Below are positions 8,691 to 16,646 of a DNA stretch of 50,287 nucleotides, in pieces. A program made the translations under genes and the position numbers. The stretch's first letter is position 1; each line of letters starts with the position of its first letter. The notes under the pieces are model-generated. The model was given only the letters and a program-made list of their open reading frames with translations. It did not search any database and was not told where the DNA came from. Source of the DNA: an uncultured Holophagaceae bacterium (GTDB taxonomy: Bacteria > Acidobacteriota > Holophagae > Holophagales > Holophagaceae); contig CAIYNT010000172.1 in assembly GCA_903927605.1 (NCBI GenBank), positions 1 to 50,287 on the forward strand, given 5' to 3'.

Positions 8691-9935
8691 TCATCCCTGG
8701 TACTTCTCGGCAAAGCGCGCCAGCGCCTTGGTGAAACACGCCAGCGGCGGCCGCACGATACCGCCCCCGATGATCCCGTGGCCCGGATCCTTGTGGGCGA
8801 TGGCGGTATCGATGACCGGAACCAGATTCGTCTGCACCACCTTCCGGATGTCGATGCCCACGGCTGTCCCCTCGAAATTCAGGGCAGGCATGAGGTAGTC
8901 GGGGCTCGTGCCGACCGCGATGGCGCGCATGTCGCGGCTGAAGGCCAGGGCCTCCTCGGCGGTGCCTCCAGTGAAGTTGAGGATGCCCGGTGCGCCACCG
9001 ATGGCGAACCCGCCCCATCCAACCGTCTCGGTGATGGCCGAATCACCCATGTCGAGGCCGGCGTCCTCCTCCTTCCACCCAGGCAGAAGCAGGCCGTGCA
9101 CTCGTGGAGAGGGGGCCGTGAACCACTCGCCCTCAAGGCCACTCACCTGGATGCCGAACTCGGTGCCATTCCGGGCCATGGCCGTGACCACGGAGCTGGC
9201 CTCCACGCCCCGGGCTGGGTCCATGGAAGCCTTGGCGGCGGCCATGGAGAGGCCGAGAAACAGGAAGGGGTGGTTCCCTGTGTAGTACAGCGTGGACAGG
9301 ACCTGCTCCGCGGGCAGTCCACAGTCGACAAGCATCGGAGCCACAGCGTTGGCGAACAGGCTCGAAGAGGCCACCACCCGGTTGTGCATCTCGTCGCCCA
9401 TGAGCAGGGCGCGGGCGACGAGTTGCTTCAGCGGCACGCCGCTCATCTTCCTGACCGCAGCCCCCAGCGCAGGCCCCCAAACGTCCCGCCACTTCTCGAG
9501 CCCGGCGAGCGCATCCCTGGAGTGGTCCCCGAACTGCTGGAAGCTCTCCACCTGGCGGCAGAAAGCCCGGTTGCCGAAGGCCCGGTTCTCCACGACCCAG
9601 ACCCACATGTTCCGGGTGATGGTGCCGGCCATGGGCCCCACGGTGGCGTGGTGGTGGTTGGGTTCCAGGGCGATCTCCCCGGCACTGAGCATCCGCTCGG
9701 CCGCCGCGGCGTCCTGCGCCCAGCCCTCGAACAGGCACATTCCGATGGCCGCGCCGCGCTGGGCGCCGCACATCCGCTCCCAGGTCACGGGCGGTCCGGA
9801 ATGGAGGATCATCCGATCCTTCAAACCGGGGATCACCTCCAAGGCAGGCGCCACGTCTACCAGCACTGGGTCCGCCGCCACCATGCGACGGAGAACCTCT
9901 TCGTTCGCTGCATTGATGCGCTCCTTGAGGCTCAT
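8691..9935 (-). CDS. DUF1116 protein, AllG-like subunit of oxamate carbamoyltransferase
   Basis: The 414-residue protein matches the DUF1116 family (YlbE/YahG): LKDRMILHSGPPVTWERMCG near the N-terminus, NHHHATVGPMAG near residues 93-104, YYTGNHPFLFLG, a GGAPGILNFTGG glycine-rich loop and a GIIGGGIVRPP C-terminal motif. YlbE is AllG, partner of AllF and AllH. It starts three bases after the stop of the BMP-type binding protein gene, so uptake and enzyme genes are one transcription unit. It is short at the N-terminus compared with DUF1116 proteins that begin with a VNVG..VDW.PPAGGD segment; that segment is encoded separately at 6895-7068. Confidence 0.85.
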   Translation of the reverse strand: MSLKERINAANEEVLRRMVAADPVLVDVAPALEVIPGLKDRMILHSGPPVTWERMCGAQRGAAIGMCLFEGWAQDAAAAERMLSAGEIALEPNHHHATVGPMAGTITRNMWVWVVENRAFGNRAFCRQVESFQQFGDHSRDALAGLEKWRDVWGPALGAAVRKMSGVPLKQLVARALLMGDEMHNRVVASSSLFANAVAPMLVDCGLPAEQVLSTLYYTGNHPFLFLGLSMAAAKASMDPARGVEASSVVTAMARNGTEFGIQVSGLEGEWFTAPSPRVHGLLLPGWKEEDAGLDMGDSAITETVGWGGFAIGGAPGILNFTGGTAEEALAFSRDMRAIAVGTSPDYLMPALNFEGTAVGIDIRKVVQTNLVPVIDTAIAHKDPGHGIIGGGIVRPPLACFTKALARFAEKYQG

Positions 9936-9938
9936 GGG

Positions 9939-11012
9939 TCACCGCACCTTTCCAATGACGCCTTCGACGTACCAGTTGAAATTGCCCATCTGGTCGTTGC
10001 CGATGCTGGCCCCGGGCGGCAGCGCAATGTTCCCGGTGTTGTCCATGAGGGGCCCGGTGAAGGGGTTGAAACCCTTCATGATCCGGTTGGCGGCGTCGTT
10101 CACGAGCTTCTGGGCCTCGGCGGGCACGGAAGGGCCGAAGGGTGCGATGGCGACCATCCCCCCCAGGCCCTGATAGACGGCCTCCCCCCTGAATTTGCCC
10201 TCCATGACCCGCTTGGCCACGTCCATGACGAAGGGTGTCCAGGTGAAGCCCAGGCCCGTGATCCACCCCTTCGGTGCCAGGGCACGCGCCTCCAGCGACT
10301 GGAAGCCGATCGACATGCCACCCCGCGCCTCGACGGTGCGGATGATGGTCGCCGGCGAGTCGACATGCATGGCCACCACATCGCAGCCCTGGTCCAAGAG
10401 CGCGTTGGCGGCCCCGGCCTCCTTGGCCTTGTCGGACCAGCCACCCGTCACGACAACCACCGTGCGGGCCTTGGGGTTCACCGACTTCGCGCCCATCTGG
10501 AATGCATTCACGTTCCCCAGGGCGTAGCCGATCGGCATGCCGATGACGAAGCCGAGCCTGCCGCTCTTGGTCATCTTGCCGGCGCCCACGCCCATGGCGT
10601 ACCAGGCGATCTGAGTGGAGCCGAAGAAAACACCGAAGTTCTTCTCCGTGTTCCCGTCCCCCGGGTGTTCGAAGGCCACGTCCCGGTGTCGCTTGGCGAC
10701 CTTGCGGGCGAAGTCCTTGTGCCCGAAGCTCGTGGGGAAGATCAGCCTGGCGCCTTGCTGAATCATGCCTTCCATGACCCTTTCCGCATCCGCGCTTTCC
10801 GGGACGTTTTCCGCCTCGATGACCTTTACGCCAGGGAGTTCCCTGGCGACCTGGGCGAAGGCGTCGTGGAATGACTTGTTGTAGCCGTAGTCGTTGAAGC
10901 TGCCCACGTAGATCACGCCGATGATCAGACGGGGATTCTCGGCGAACGCGGGCCGGGCGGCCAGGCAGAGGGCGATGGCACACAGGCCTAGAATGAATCT
11001 GAGCTGTTTCAT
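9939..11012 (-). CDS. BMP-family ABC transporter substrate-binding protein
   Basis: A 357-residue periplasmic binding protein of the Bmp/Med family, which typically captures purine nucleosides or related heterocycles for import. A classical signal peptide (residues 1-24, cleavage after AFA) is present; there is no lipobox, unlike many Gram-positive BMP lipoproteins. GVIYVGSFNDYGYNKSF at about residues 32-48 is the family signature where the ligand base is stacked, and the central FPTSFGH and FVIGMPIGYALG stretches fit the two-lobed fold. GGAGGTGG precedes the ATG. It lies between the permease genes and allG-like genes, so its ligand is probably the substrate or precursor for those enzymes. 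The ligand itself cannot be read. Confidence 0.88.
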   Translation of the reverse strand: MKQLRFILGLCAIALCLAARPAFAENPRLIIGVIYVGSFNDYGYNKSFHDAFAQVARELPGVKVIEAENVPESADAERVMEGMIQQGARLIFPTSFGHKDFARKVAKRHRDVAFEHPGDGNTEKNFGVFFGSTQIAWYAMGVGAGKMTKSGRLGFVIGMPIGYALGNVNAFQMGAKSVNPKARTVVVVTGGWSDKAKEAGAANALLDQGCDVVAMHVDSPATIIRTVEARGGMSIGFQSLEARALAPKGWITGLGFTWTPFVMDVAKRVMEGKFRGEAVYQGLGGMVAIAPFGPSVPAEAQKLVNDAANRIMKGFNPFTGPLMDNTGNIALPPGASIGNDQMGNFNWYVEGVIGKVR

Positions 11013-11068
11013 GAGACCACCTCCAGAAAAGGGATGTCATGGCGACCGCCATGCGGGCATGTTCGTCG

Positions 11069-11989
11069 TCAATCTGAACCGTAGAAAGTCCGGCCCAGGC
11101 TTGCGGGAGCCGCGAGCCTCCGGGAGCCCCCCCAGAGGAGCAGGACAAGGAGGGTCAGCAGGTACGGGGTCATGTCGAGAAGGAATGGGGAGATGAGCGA
11201 GCCCCGAGCCTGGAGCTGGAGCTGGAGGGCCTCCGCTCCGCCGAAGAGGAGGGCACCCACGATGGCTCGCAGCGGGTTCCACTTGGAGAAGATGACCAGC
11301 GCGATGGCGATGAAGCCCCGTCCCGCTGTCATGTACTCCGCCCAGGTCATGGTCAAGGAGAGAGAGAGGTGCGCGCCCGCCAACCCCCCCAGCACACCGC
11401 CAACCGAAAGCGCCTGGTACTGGAAGGTGGCGGGATCGCGTCCGGAGGCGAAGGCCGCCCCGGGGCTCTCCCCCACGGCCCGCACGCCAAGCCCCCAGCG
11501 GGTTCTGAAAAGAAGCCACCAGACCAGGACGGCCACCGGAATGGCGAGCCAGGTGAGGAGGTCGTAGTTGAAGAGGGTTGTGGACTGGACCCAGGCCAAG
11601 CCGTTCAGCCAGGAGGGGCGCCACTTGGGAAGGCCGGCGATGACGGCTCCCACGTGGGGCGCGCCGACCAGGGCACTGACGCCAAACCCGAAGAACATCA
11701 TGGCCAAGCCGCTGGCCAGCTGGTTGGCCTTCCGGGTGACCACCAGCCAGCCGAAGAGCAGGTTGGCCAGACATCCCGCGCTGGCGGCGGCGGCCAGACC
11801 AAGCCAGGCATTCCCCGTGATGGCCGTGACCGAAAAGCCCACGGAAGCGCCGATGAGCAGGATGCCCTCCAGTCCCAGGTTGACGATGCCTGCCCGCTCG
11901 ACGAGCGTTTCCCCCAGAGTGGCGTAGAGGAGCGAGGTCCCCGAGAGGACCGCGCCTGCCAGGACTCCGAGCACCAGTGGGGTGGTCAT
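11069..11989 (-). CDS. ABC transporter permease, BMP-type importer (second subunit)
   Basis: A 306-residue inner-membrane permease with about eight hydrophobic helices and the branched-chain/BMP permease motif ERAGIVNLGLEGILLIGA near the N-terminus. A second family feature is RAVGESPGAAFASGRDPA, the cytoplasmic loop contacting the ATPase. The ATG at 11989 overlaps the stop of the upstream permease in an ATGA. It corresponds to YufQ/NupQ-type subunits of nucleoside ABC importers. A larger same-frame opening upstream to 12700 is a shadow of the other permease. Confidence 0.9.
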   Translation of the reverse strand: MTTPLVLGVLAGAVLSGTSLLYATLGETLVERAGIVNLGLEGILLIGASVGFSVTAITGNAWLGLAAAASAGCLANLLFGWLVVTRKANQLASGLAMMFFGFGVSALVGAPHVGAVIAGLPKWRPSWLNGLAWVQSTTLFNYDLLTWLAIPVAVLVWWLLFRTRWGLGVRAVGESPGAAFASGRDPATFQYQALSVGGVLGGLAGAHLSLSLTMTWAEYMTAGRGFIAIALVIFSKWNPLRAIVGALLFGGAEALQLQLQARGSLISPFLLDMTPYLLTLLVLLLWGGSRRLAAPASLGRTFYGSD

Positions 11990-13035
11990 TTCGACCCTCC
12001 CCGCAGGGGCTGCCTGGCCAGCACGAGGAAGAGGATCATGGCGAGCAGGATGTTGACCACCGCATAGGGCAGGCCCTGGGTGATCTGGAGGGTGTCCCCC
12101 GCCGAGGTGATGATGGCGAGGAGGAAGGCCATCAGCAGGATGCCGAGGGGCCGACCCCCCGCGAGCCAGGAAATGAGGAAGCCCGTGAACCCGTAGCCCG
12201 GGGACAGGCCCTGGCGGAGGCGCCCGTGGACACCCATCACCTCGCCCATGCCTGCCAGGCCCGCAAACCCGCCCCCAATCGCCAGGGCCACCACAATCCA
12301 GGTGGCCACGGGGACGCCCAGCCGCTGAGCGGCCTCCGCGTTGCCGCCGATGGCCCGCATGTCCACGCCCCAGCGGGTCTTTTCCAGGAGCAGCCAGTAG
12401 GCGAGCAGGGCCGCCAGCGAAAGGAGGAAGCCCGCGTGGATCCGGGTGTTGAAGAAGGTCGGGAGCAGGGCCGCCTCGGGAAAGGCCGGGGACTGGGGAT
12501 ACGCAGAGCTTCCCTCGGCCCGCCAGGGCCCGAAGATGAAGTAGCTGATGATGAGCGGGGCCACGTAGTTGAGCAGGAGTGTGGCGATGGTTTCGTTGAC
12601 GAGCCTGGCCGCCCGCAAGGCACCGGGGATAGCGGCCCAGAGCGCGCCCCCCAGGAACCCCAGGAGTCCCGCGAACGGCAGAAGAAGCCACGCCGGCCAA
12701 CCGGGAAACAGGAGGATCCCGGCCGTGGCCATCCAGGCCCCCATGTAGAGCTGCCCTTCGCCGCCCACGTTGATGAGGCCCAGCCGGGAGGGAAGGGCCA
12801 CCGCCACGGCAGTCAGGAGCAGGGGCGTCATGCGGACCAGCAGTTCAGACAACCCGTAGGCACTGGAGAGGGTCGAGCTGAAGGTATCCGAATAGGCCTT
12901 GAGGGGATCCTTTCCGGCCACCATAAGAATCGCCGCGAAGAGGGCCAGGGCCACGGCGCAGATCGCCAAGTAGCGCAGGAGAATCCGCAGGCCGGGGACA
13001 TTCCGCAGGGCGGAGACCATCCTTGCTTCAGGCAT
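11986..13035 (-). CDS. ABC transporter permease, BMP-type importer (first subunit)
   Basis: A 349-residue permease with about ten hydrophobic segments. The family motif RLGLINVGGEGQLYMGAW and the ATPase-contact loop RAIGGNAEAAQRLGV are both present, as in YufP/NupP of nucleoside importers. It overlaps the ATPase gene by eight bases and the following permease gene by four, so all importer parts should be made together. Helices are continuous and no frame damage is seen. Confidence 0.9.
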   Translation of the reverse strand: MPEARMVSALRNVPGLRILLRYLAICAVALALFAAILMVAGKDPLKAYSDTFSSTLSSAYGLSELLVRMTPLLLTAVAVALPSRLGLINVGGEGQLYMGAWMATAGILLFPGWPAWLLLPFAGLLGFLGGALWAAIPGALRAARLVNETIATLLLNYVAPLIISYFIFGPWRAEGSSAYPQSPAFPEAALLPTFFNTRIHAGFLLSLAALLAYWLLLEKTRWGVDMRAIGGNAEAAQRLGVPVATWIVVALAIGGGFAGLAGMGEVMGVHGRLRQGLSPGYGFTGFLISWLAGGRPLGILLMAFLLAIITSAGDTLQITQGLPYAVVNILLAMILFLVLARQPLRGGSK

Positions 13036-14572
13036 GGGCGGCCTCCTTCGAACCGGTCATCAGGTGGCCTACTTCCTCCAGCTGCCATTGGCCCCGCGTG
13101 AACTCGCCTACAAGGCCGCCCCCGTAGAGAACGAGCAGGCGGTCGCTCATTTCTGCAAGTTCTTCCAGGTCCTCAGAGATCAGAAGGATTCCGCTTCCTT
13201 CGTTCCGGGCCCGCCGGAGCAGGTCCCGCACAGACCCAGCGCTCTTCACATCCAGCCCGCGGGTGGGGTAGAGCGCGATGACGAGCTTGGGTTTGTGGGC
13301 CATTTCCCTGGCGATCACCACCCGCTGAAGGTTGCCACCGGACAAGGCCCCGATGGGCGGGTCGAGCCTCGGGACCGGGAAGCCCAGGGCGCTGAAGGAT
13401 TCGCCCATGGCGGCCTCGAGCTTCGGCCAATTGATCCTGGCCCCCTTCCAATACCGGCTGCCGGTGCCCAGCACGAGATTCTCCCGGACGGACATGCCCG
13501 GTACGGCGGCCATCACCAGAGGATCCTCCGGCACAAACGCGACGCCGCTTTCCCGCATCCGGGCAATGGTCCAGCGGGAGGCATCAGTCCCGCAGAACCA
13601 TTTGCTCCCAGTGGACAGGGGACGCAGGCCCAGGAGCAGGTCACCGAGCTCCTTCTGGCCGCTTCCGGAGACCCCGGCCACCCCGACGATCTCGCCGGCG
13701 CCGATGCTCAGATCGAGTTTTCTGAGGGCCGTCTCGCTTCCAATGGCCGGAGAGGAGGCTCCGCGCAGCTCCAGGATGGGCAGGGCACCCGGGGAGAGTA
13801 GCGGGCGGTCCTCCTCCGGGTCAGCCGGCCCGGTTGCGCCCTGATCCCCGAACATCAGGGCCACGAGGGCATCCAGGTCCGCTTCTCCCGGGCCGAAGCC
13901 GCCCTGGACCCGCCCCTGCCGCATTACGGTGATGCGATCGGCGCAGGCCACCACCTCGCGGAGCTTGTGGGTGATGAAGAGGATGGCGTAGCCCTCGGCC
14001 TTCAGGGCCTCGAAGACGCGGAACAGCGCCGTGGCTTCGTGCGGAGCCAGCACCTTGGTGGGTTCATCGAAGATGAGCACCCGCGCCTGGCCCAGGAGCA
14101 GCTTGAGAATCTCGACCTTCTGGAGATCACCCACGGAGAGCTGGCGAACCGGCGCCGAGGGGTCGACCACGAGGCCGAAGCGCTCGCCGAACTCCCGGAT
14201 CTGCTGCCCTACGGCCTTGAGCCGAAGGACCGGCGGCAGGTCGGCCAGGAAGAGCGCGATGTTCTCGGCGACGCTGAGCGCTGGGATGAGCATGAAGTTC
14301 TGGAACACCATGCCGATGCCCGCTGCGCGCGCCTCCCGCGGAGATTGCAGCAGCACTGGCTTCCCGGCGATCCGGATCTCCCCGGCATCCGGGCGGGTGA
14401 ACCCGTAGATGATTTTCGACAGGGTACTTTTCCCGGCGCCATTCTCCCCGAGAAGCGCGTGGACTTCCCCATCGTAGAGGCTGAAGTTGACCCTGTCATT
14501 GGCCAGCACGGCACCGTACCGCTTGGACACTGCGCGGACATCAACCAGGGGAGTTCCGGCCGGATGGGTCAT
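13028..14572 (-). CDS. ABC transporter ATP-binding protein (two ATPase domains)
   Basis: A 514-residue protein with two fused nucleotide-binding domains, as in RbsA and YufO. Domain 1 has Walker A GENGAGKST at about residues 41-49, the signature LSVGDLQKVEIL and Walker B VLIFDEPT. Domain 2 begins near residue 265 and has a degenerate Walker A (GVSGSGQKEL, no GKS/T), the signature LSGGNLQRVVIA, and a Walker B region in which the usual acidic DEPT is replaced by ALYPTRGLD. Loss of a functional second site is common in this subfamily. It powers the two downstream permeases. It starts six bases after the AraC-type regulator gene. Confidence 0.9.
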   Translation of the reverse strand: MTHPAGTPLVDVRAVSKRYGAVLANDRVNFSLYDGEVHALLGENGAGKSTLSKIIYGFTRPDAGEIRIAGKPVLLQSPREARAAGIGMVFQNFMLIPALSVAENIALFLADLPPVLRLKAVGQQIREFGERFGLVVDPSAPVRQLSVGDLQKVEILKLLLGQARVLIFDEPTKVLAPHEATALFRVFEALKAEGYAILFITHKLREVVACADRITVMRQGRVQGGFGPGEADLDALVALMFGDQGATGPADPEEDRPLLSPGALPILELRGASSPAIGSETALRKLDLSIGAGEIVGVAGVSGSGQKELGDLLLGLRPLSTGSKWFCGTDASRWTIARMRESGVAFVPEDPLVMAAVPGMSVRENLVLGTGSRYWKGARINWPKLEAAMGESFSALGFPVPRLDPPIGALSGGNLQRVVIAREMAHKPKLVIALYPTRGLDVKSAGSVRDLLRRARNEGSGILLISEDLEELAEMSDRLLVLYGGGLVGEFTRGQWQLEEVGHLMTGSKEAAHA

Positions 14573-14578
14573 GACGGA

Positions 14579-15529
14579 CTAGAGCGGCTTCACAGCCAGG
14601 CAGATCTCGACCTCGTGCATACGCTCCGGGTCTGCCCAGGGCTCGTTGAGGTAGATTTCGAAACAGGGTCGGTCGTCCGGCTGGTAGCCGCTACTGGGCA
14701 GCCAGTCGCCCATGAAGGCGTCCCAGGCGGCCATGTACTGCTTCGCGTGGATCCGCAGCCGCGTGATGGCATAGATCCCGCCTTCGAGCCGTTGCTTACT
14801 GATCTCGCCCTGCACTTGGGTCTCATCGGGCACCGTGACTGCCGCGTCCAGCCGCAGGTTCTGGGCCCGGGTGATCTCCGGGTTGTCGTGGTGGACGCTC
14901 AGGAACCTGGTGGCCGGGTGGCCCAGCAGTCCCCGTGGTCCAGCCCAGCCGTAGATCCGCCCGAAGAGGCGCTGGAAGAGCGCGGCGTTTTCCTGGAAGG
15001 GCCCCACATGACGGATGTAGGCCACGTTCATGGGCGGCAGTCGCTTCACTTGCACCCTCAACTTCATGCCTTGCCCCCTGGAGGAACCTGGTTCACCACT
15101 ACCGTCCGATGATGCGATCCCACCAGGGCCCTCTACTTTGCATATCTTGCGATCCATATTGCAAATATTGCGATTCTTCCGCCATTCGCTGGCGGACCGG
15201 CCATGGAACGACTTGAAGGCCCGGGCGAAGGTGGCCGACGAGGAGAAGCCGCAATCCAGGGCGATCTCCGTGATGCTCTTCCCGGGGTTGTAGACCAGCT
15301 GCACCGCGGCCCGTTCCACCCGCAGGCGGAAGAGGAAGTGGTGGATCGTCTCTCCCATCCATCCATGGAAAAGCCGGTGGAAGTGGAAGGGCGAGAAGCA
15401 GGCCACGCCGGCCAGGGTCTCCAGATCCATCGGCTCAGAAAGGTGCTCCTGGATGTAGTCCACGACCCGGTTGAAACGCGCTGCATACTCGGCGCGACGG
15501 GGCTCTAAGGCGAATGCATCGGAGGGCAT
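14579..15529 (-). CDS. AraC-family regulator with GyrI-like effector domain
   Basis: A 316-residue transcription regulator. The N-terminal 115 residues hold two helix-turn-helix motifs of the AraC/XylS type (LETLAGVACFSPFHFHRLF and ITEIALDCGFSSSATFARAF). After a linker, residues about 155-316 form a GyrI-like (SOUL/BmrR-type) ligand-binding domain with MNVAYIRHVGPF and a final EIYLNEP...VEICLAVKPL. This arrangement (DNA-binding first, effector second) is seen in Rob-like regulators. It is the first gene of the importer/AllFGH operon, six bases from the ATPase gene, and probably controls it in response to a small molecule. Confidence 0.87.
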   Translation of the reverse strand: MPSDAFALEPRRAEYAARFNRVVDYIQEHLSEPMDLETLAGVACFSPFHFHRLFHGWMGETIHHFLFRLRVERAAVQLVYNPGKSITEIALDCGFSSSATFARAFKSFHGRSASEWRKNRNICNMDRKICKVEGPGGIASSDGSGEPGSSRGQGMKLRVQVKRLPPMNVAYIRHVGPFQENAALFQRLFGRIYGWAGPRGLLGHPATRFLSVHHDNPEITRAQNLRLDAAVTVPDETQVQGEISKQRLEGGIYAITRLRIHAKQYMAAWDAFMGDWLPSSGYQPDDRPCFEIYLNEPWADPERMHEVEICLAVKPL

Positions 15530-15597
15530 GGCAGGCCTACCCAGGTTCGAGAAACGGCGGAAAGTCTGGGTTCATCCTGACAGGGAAGAGCCTGTTT

Positions 15598-16068
15598 TCA
15601 GCTGACCGGGATGACGCCTCCGCACGCTCCCGGGTCGGACAAGGCCCGCCAAGGCTCGAGGACGAAGGGGCGGCGGAAGGCGCGGGGATGGGGCAATTCC
15701 AGGCTCAGTTCGGCGCCTAGCACTCGCAGATCCTCCGGCGTCTCCCAGGTCCAGGTTCCGGCTCCCCCATCGGTGGTGATGAAATCCAGGTCCAGAGTGC
15801 GTGGTGCGTTCCTCCCGGCGTTGCGGTCTCGTCCTGCAGCCAATTCCAGGCGCAGGAGCGCTTCCAACAAACGACACGGATTCGTTTCCTCCACCACCAG
15901 GATTGCCACCGTGTTGAGGTAGGCGGGGCCGCGGCCCGATTCATCCGGTGTCTCCATAACCAGCGGCGAGGGAACCACCGCGCCCAAGGTACGTAGCGCC
16001 GCCAGCCCCGCTTCCAGGTGCGCCCGACGATCACCGAGGTTGGAGCCGAGGGCGATAACGGCCTTCAT
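15598..16068 (-). CDS. folK: 2-amino-4-hydroxy-6-hydroxymethyldihydropteridine diphosphokinase
   Basis: HPPK transfers pyrophosphate from ATP to 6-hydroxymethyl-dihydropterin in folate synthesis. The 156-residue protein has the N-terminal ALGSNLGDRRAHL motif, GPAYLNTVAIL near residues 47-57 and the metal/ATP motif NAPRTLDLDFI, all standard for FolK. The C-terminal HPRAFRRPFVLEPW is also typical. It is downstream of queF, separated by an 80-base gap filled by a long palindrome; both genes act on pterin or deazapurine precursors derived from GTP. Length is normal. Confidence 0.93.
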   Translation of the reverse strand: MKAVIALGSNLGDRRAHLEAGLAALRTLGAVVPSPLVMETPDESGRGPAYLNTVAILVVEETNPCRLLEALLRLELAAGRDRNAGRNAPRTLDLDFITTDGGAGTWTWETPEDLRVLGAELSLELPHPRAFRRPFVLEPWRALSDPGACGGVIPVS

Positions 16069-16073
16069 TGTTT

Positions 16074-16147
16074 ATCCACAGATCTCACAGATTCACACAG
16101 AAGAAGGGTGGCATTTTGAATGTGTGCCATCTGTGGAATTTGTGGAT
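16074..16147. repeat. Long imperfect palindrome between queF and folK
   Basis: The left arm (16074-16099) and right arm (16121-16147) are complementary with few mismatches: ATCCACA, CACAGAT and CACACA on the left pair with TGTGTG, ATCTGTG and TGTGGAT on the right, around a 21-base loop. It fills nearly the whole gap between the queF stop and the folK start. The words ATCTGTG/CACAGAT resemble dispersed intergenic repeats found in many bacterial genomes. A role in RNA folding or termination is possible but not shown; there is no T-run. Confidence 0.7.
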
Positions 16148-16561
16148 TCATTTCTTCGTCCCGTGTTCCGCGACCACCAATGTCCGGATGCCGCCGCGGA
16201 TGAGGAAGTCGCCCTCCACCCGGATCCACTGGGGCTGCAGGGCCTGCATCAGGTCGTCGAGGATCTGGTTGGTAACGGCCTCGTGGAAGGCGCCCTGGTC
16301 GCGGAAGCTCCAGAGGTAGAGCTTCAGCGATTTCGATTCCACGCAGAGCTGGTCGGGCTGGTAGAGGATGCGCAGCTTGGCGAAGTCCGGCTGGCCCGTG
16401 AGCGGGCAGAGGCAGGTGAACTCCTCGGACTCGAAGGTGACGGTGAAGGGCCGCCCGGGCCGGGGGCTCACGAACGTGTCGAGCCGCCCCGTGGGGCGGG
16501 TCACCACAAACTTGGGGAGCGGGTCGGGGAGCGAGGCTTGAGGGACTTTCCGGGTGACCAT
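16148..16561 (-). CDS. queF: NADPH-dependent 7-cyano-7-deazaguanine reductase
   Basis: QueF reduces preQ0 to preQ1 in queuosine synthesis. The 137-residue protein is the short, unimodular type. C52 in FTCLCPLTGQPDF is the nucleophile that forms the thioimide with the nitrile, D59 follows as proton donor, and the ESKSLKLYLWSFR motif at about residues 75-87 binds NADPH and substrate. I choose the ATG at 16561 (MVTRKV) because it gives the family length; an in-frame ATG at 16615 would add 18 unlikely residues. It shares a neighbourhood with queC. Confidence 0.92.
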   Translation of the reverse strand: MVTRKVPQASLPDPLPKFVVTRPTGRLDTFVSPRPGRPFTVTFESEEFTCLCPLTGQPDFAKLRILYQPDQLCVESKSLKLYLWSFRDQGAFHEAVTNQILDDLMQALQPQWIRVEGDFLIRGGIRTLVVAEHGTKK

Positions 16562-16646
16562 ATTCCATCCAGCAGAAGGGGGGGTGTCGGGCCCCCGGGT
16601 TAGCCATTGTCGCAAATAAGCTTGTCATCCACGATCGCAGACGGCC

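Noticed and set aside
8778..10874. Plus-strand open frame of about 698 codons opposite allG and the BMP gene
   Set aside because: Both opposite-strand genes are well supported families; this frame is H/G/R-rich and without motif.
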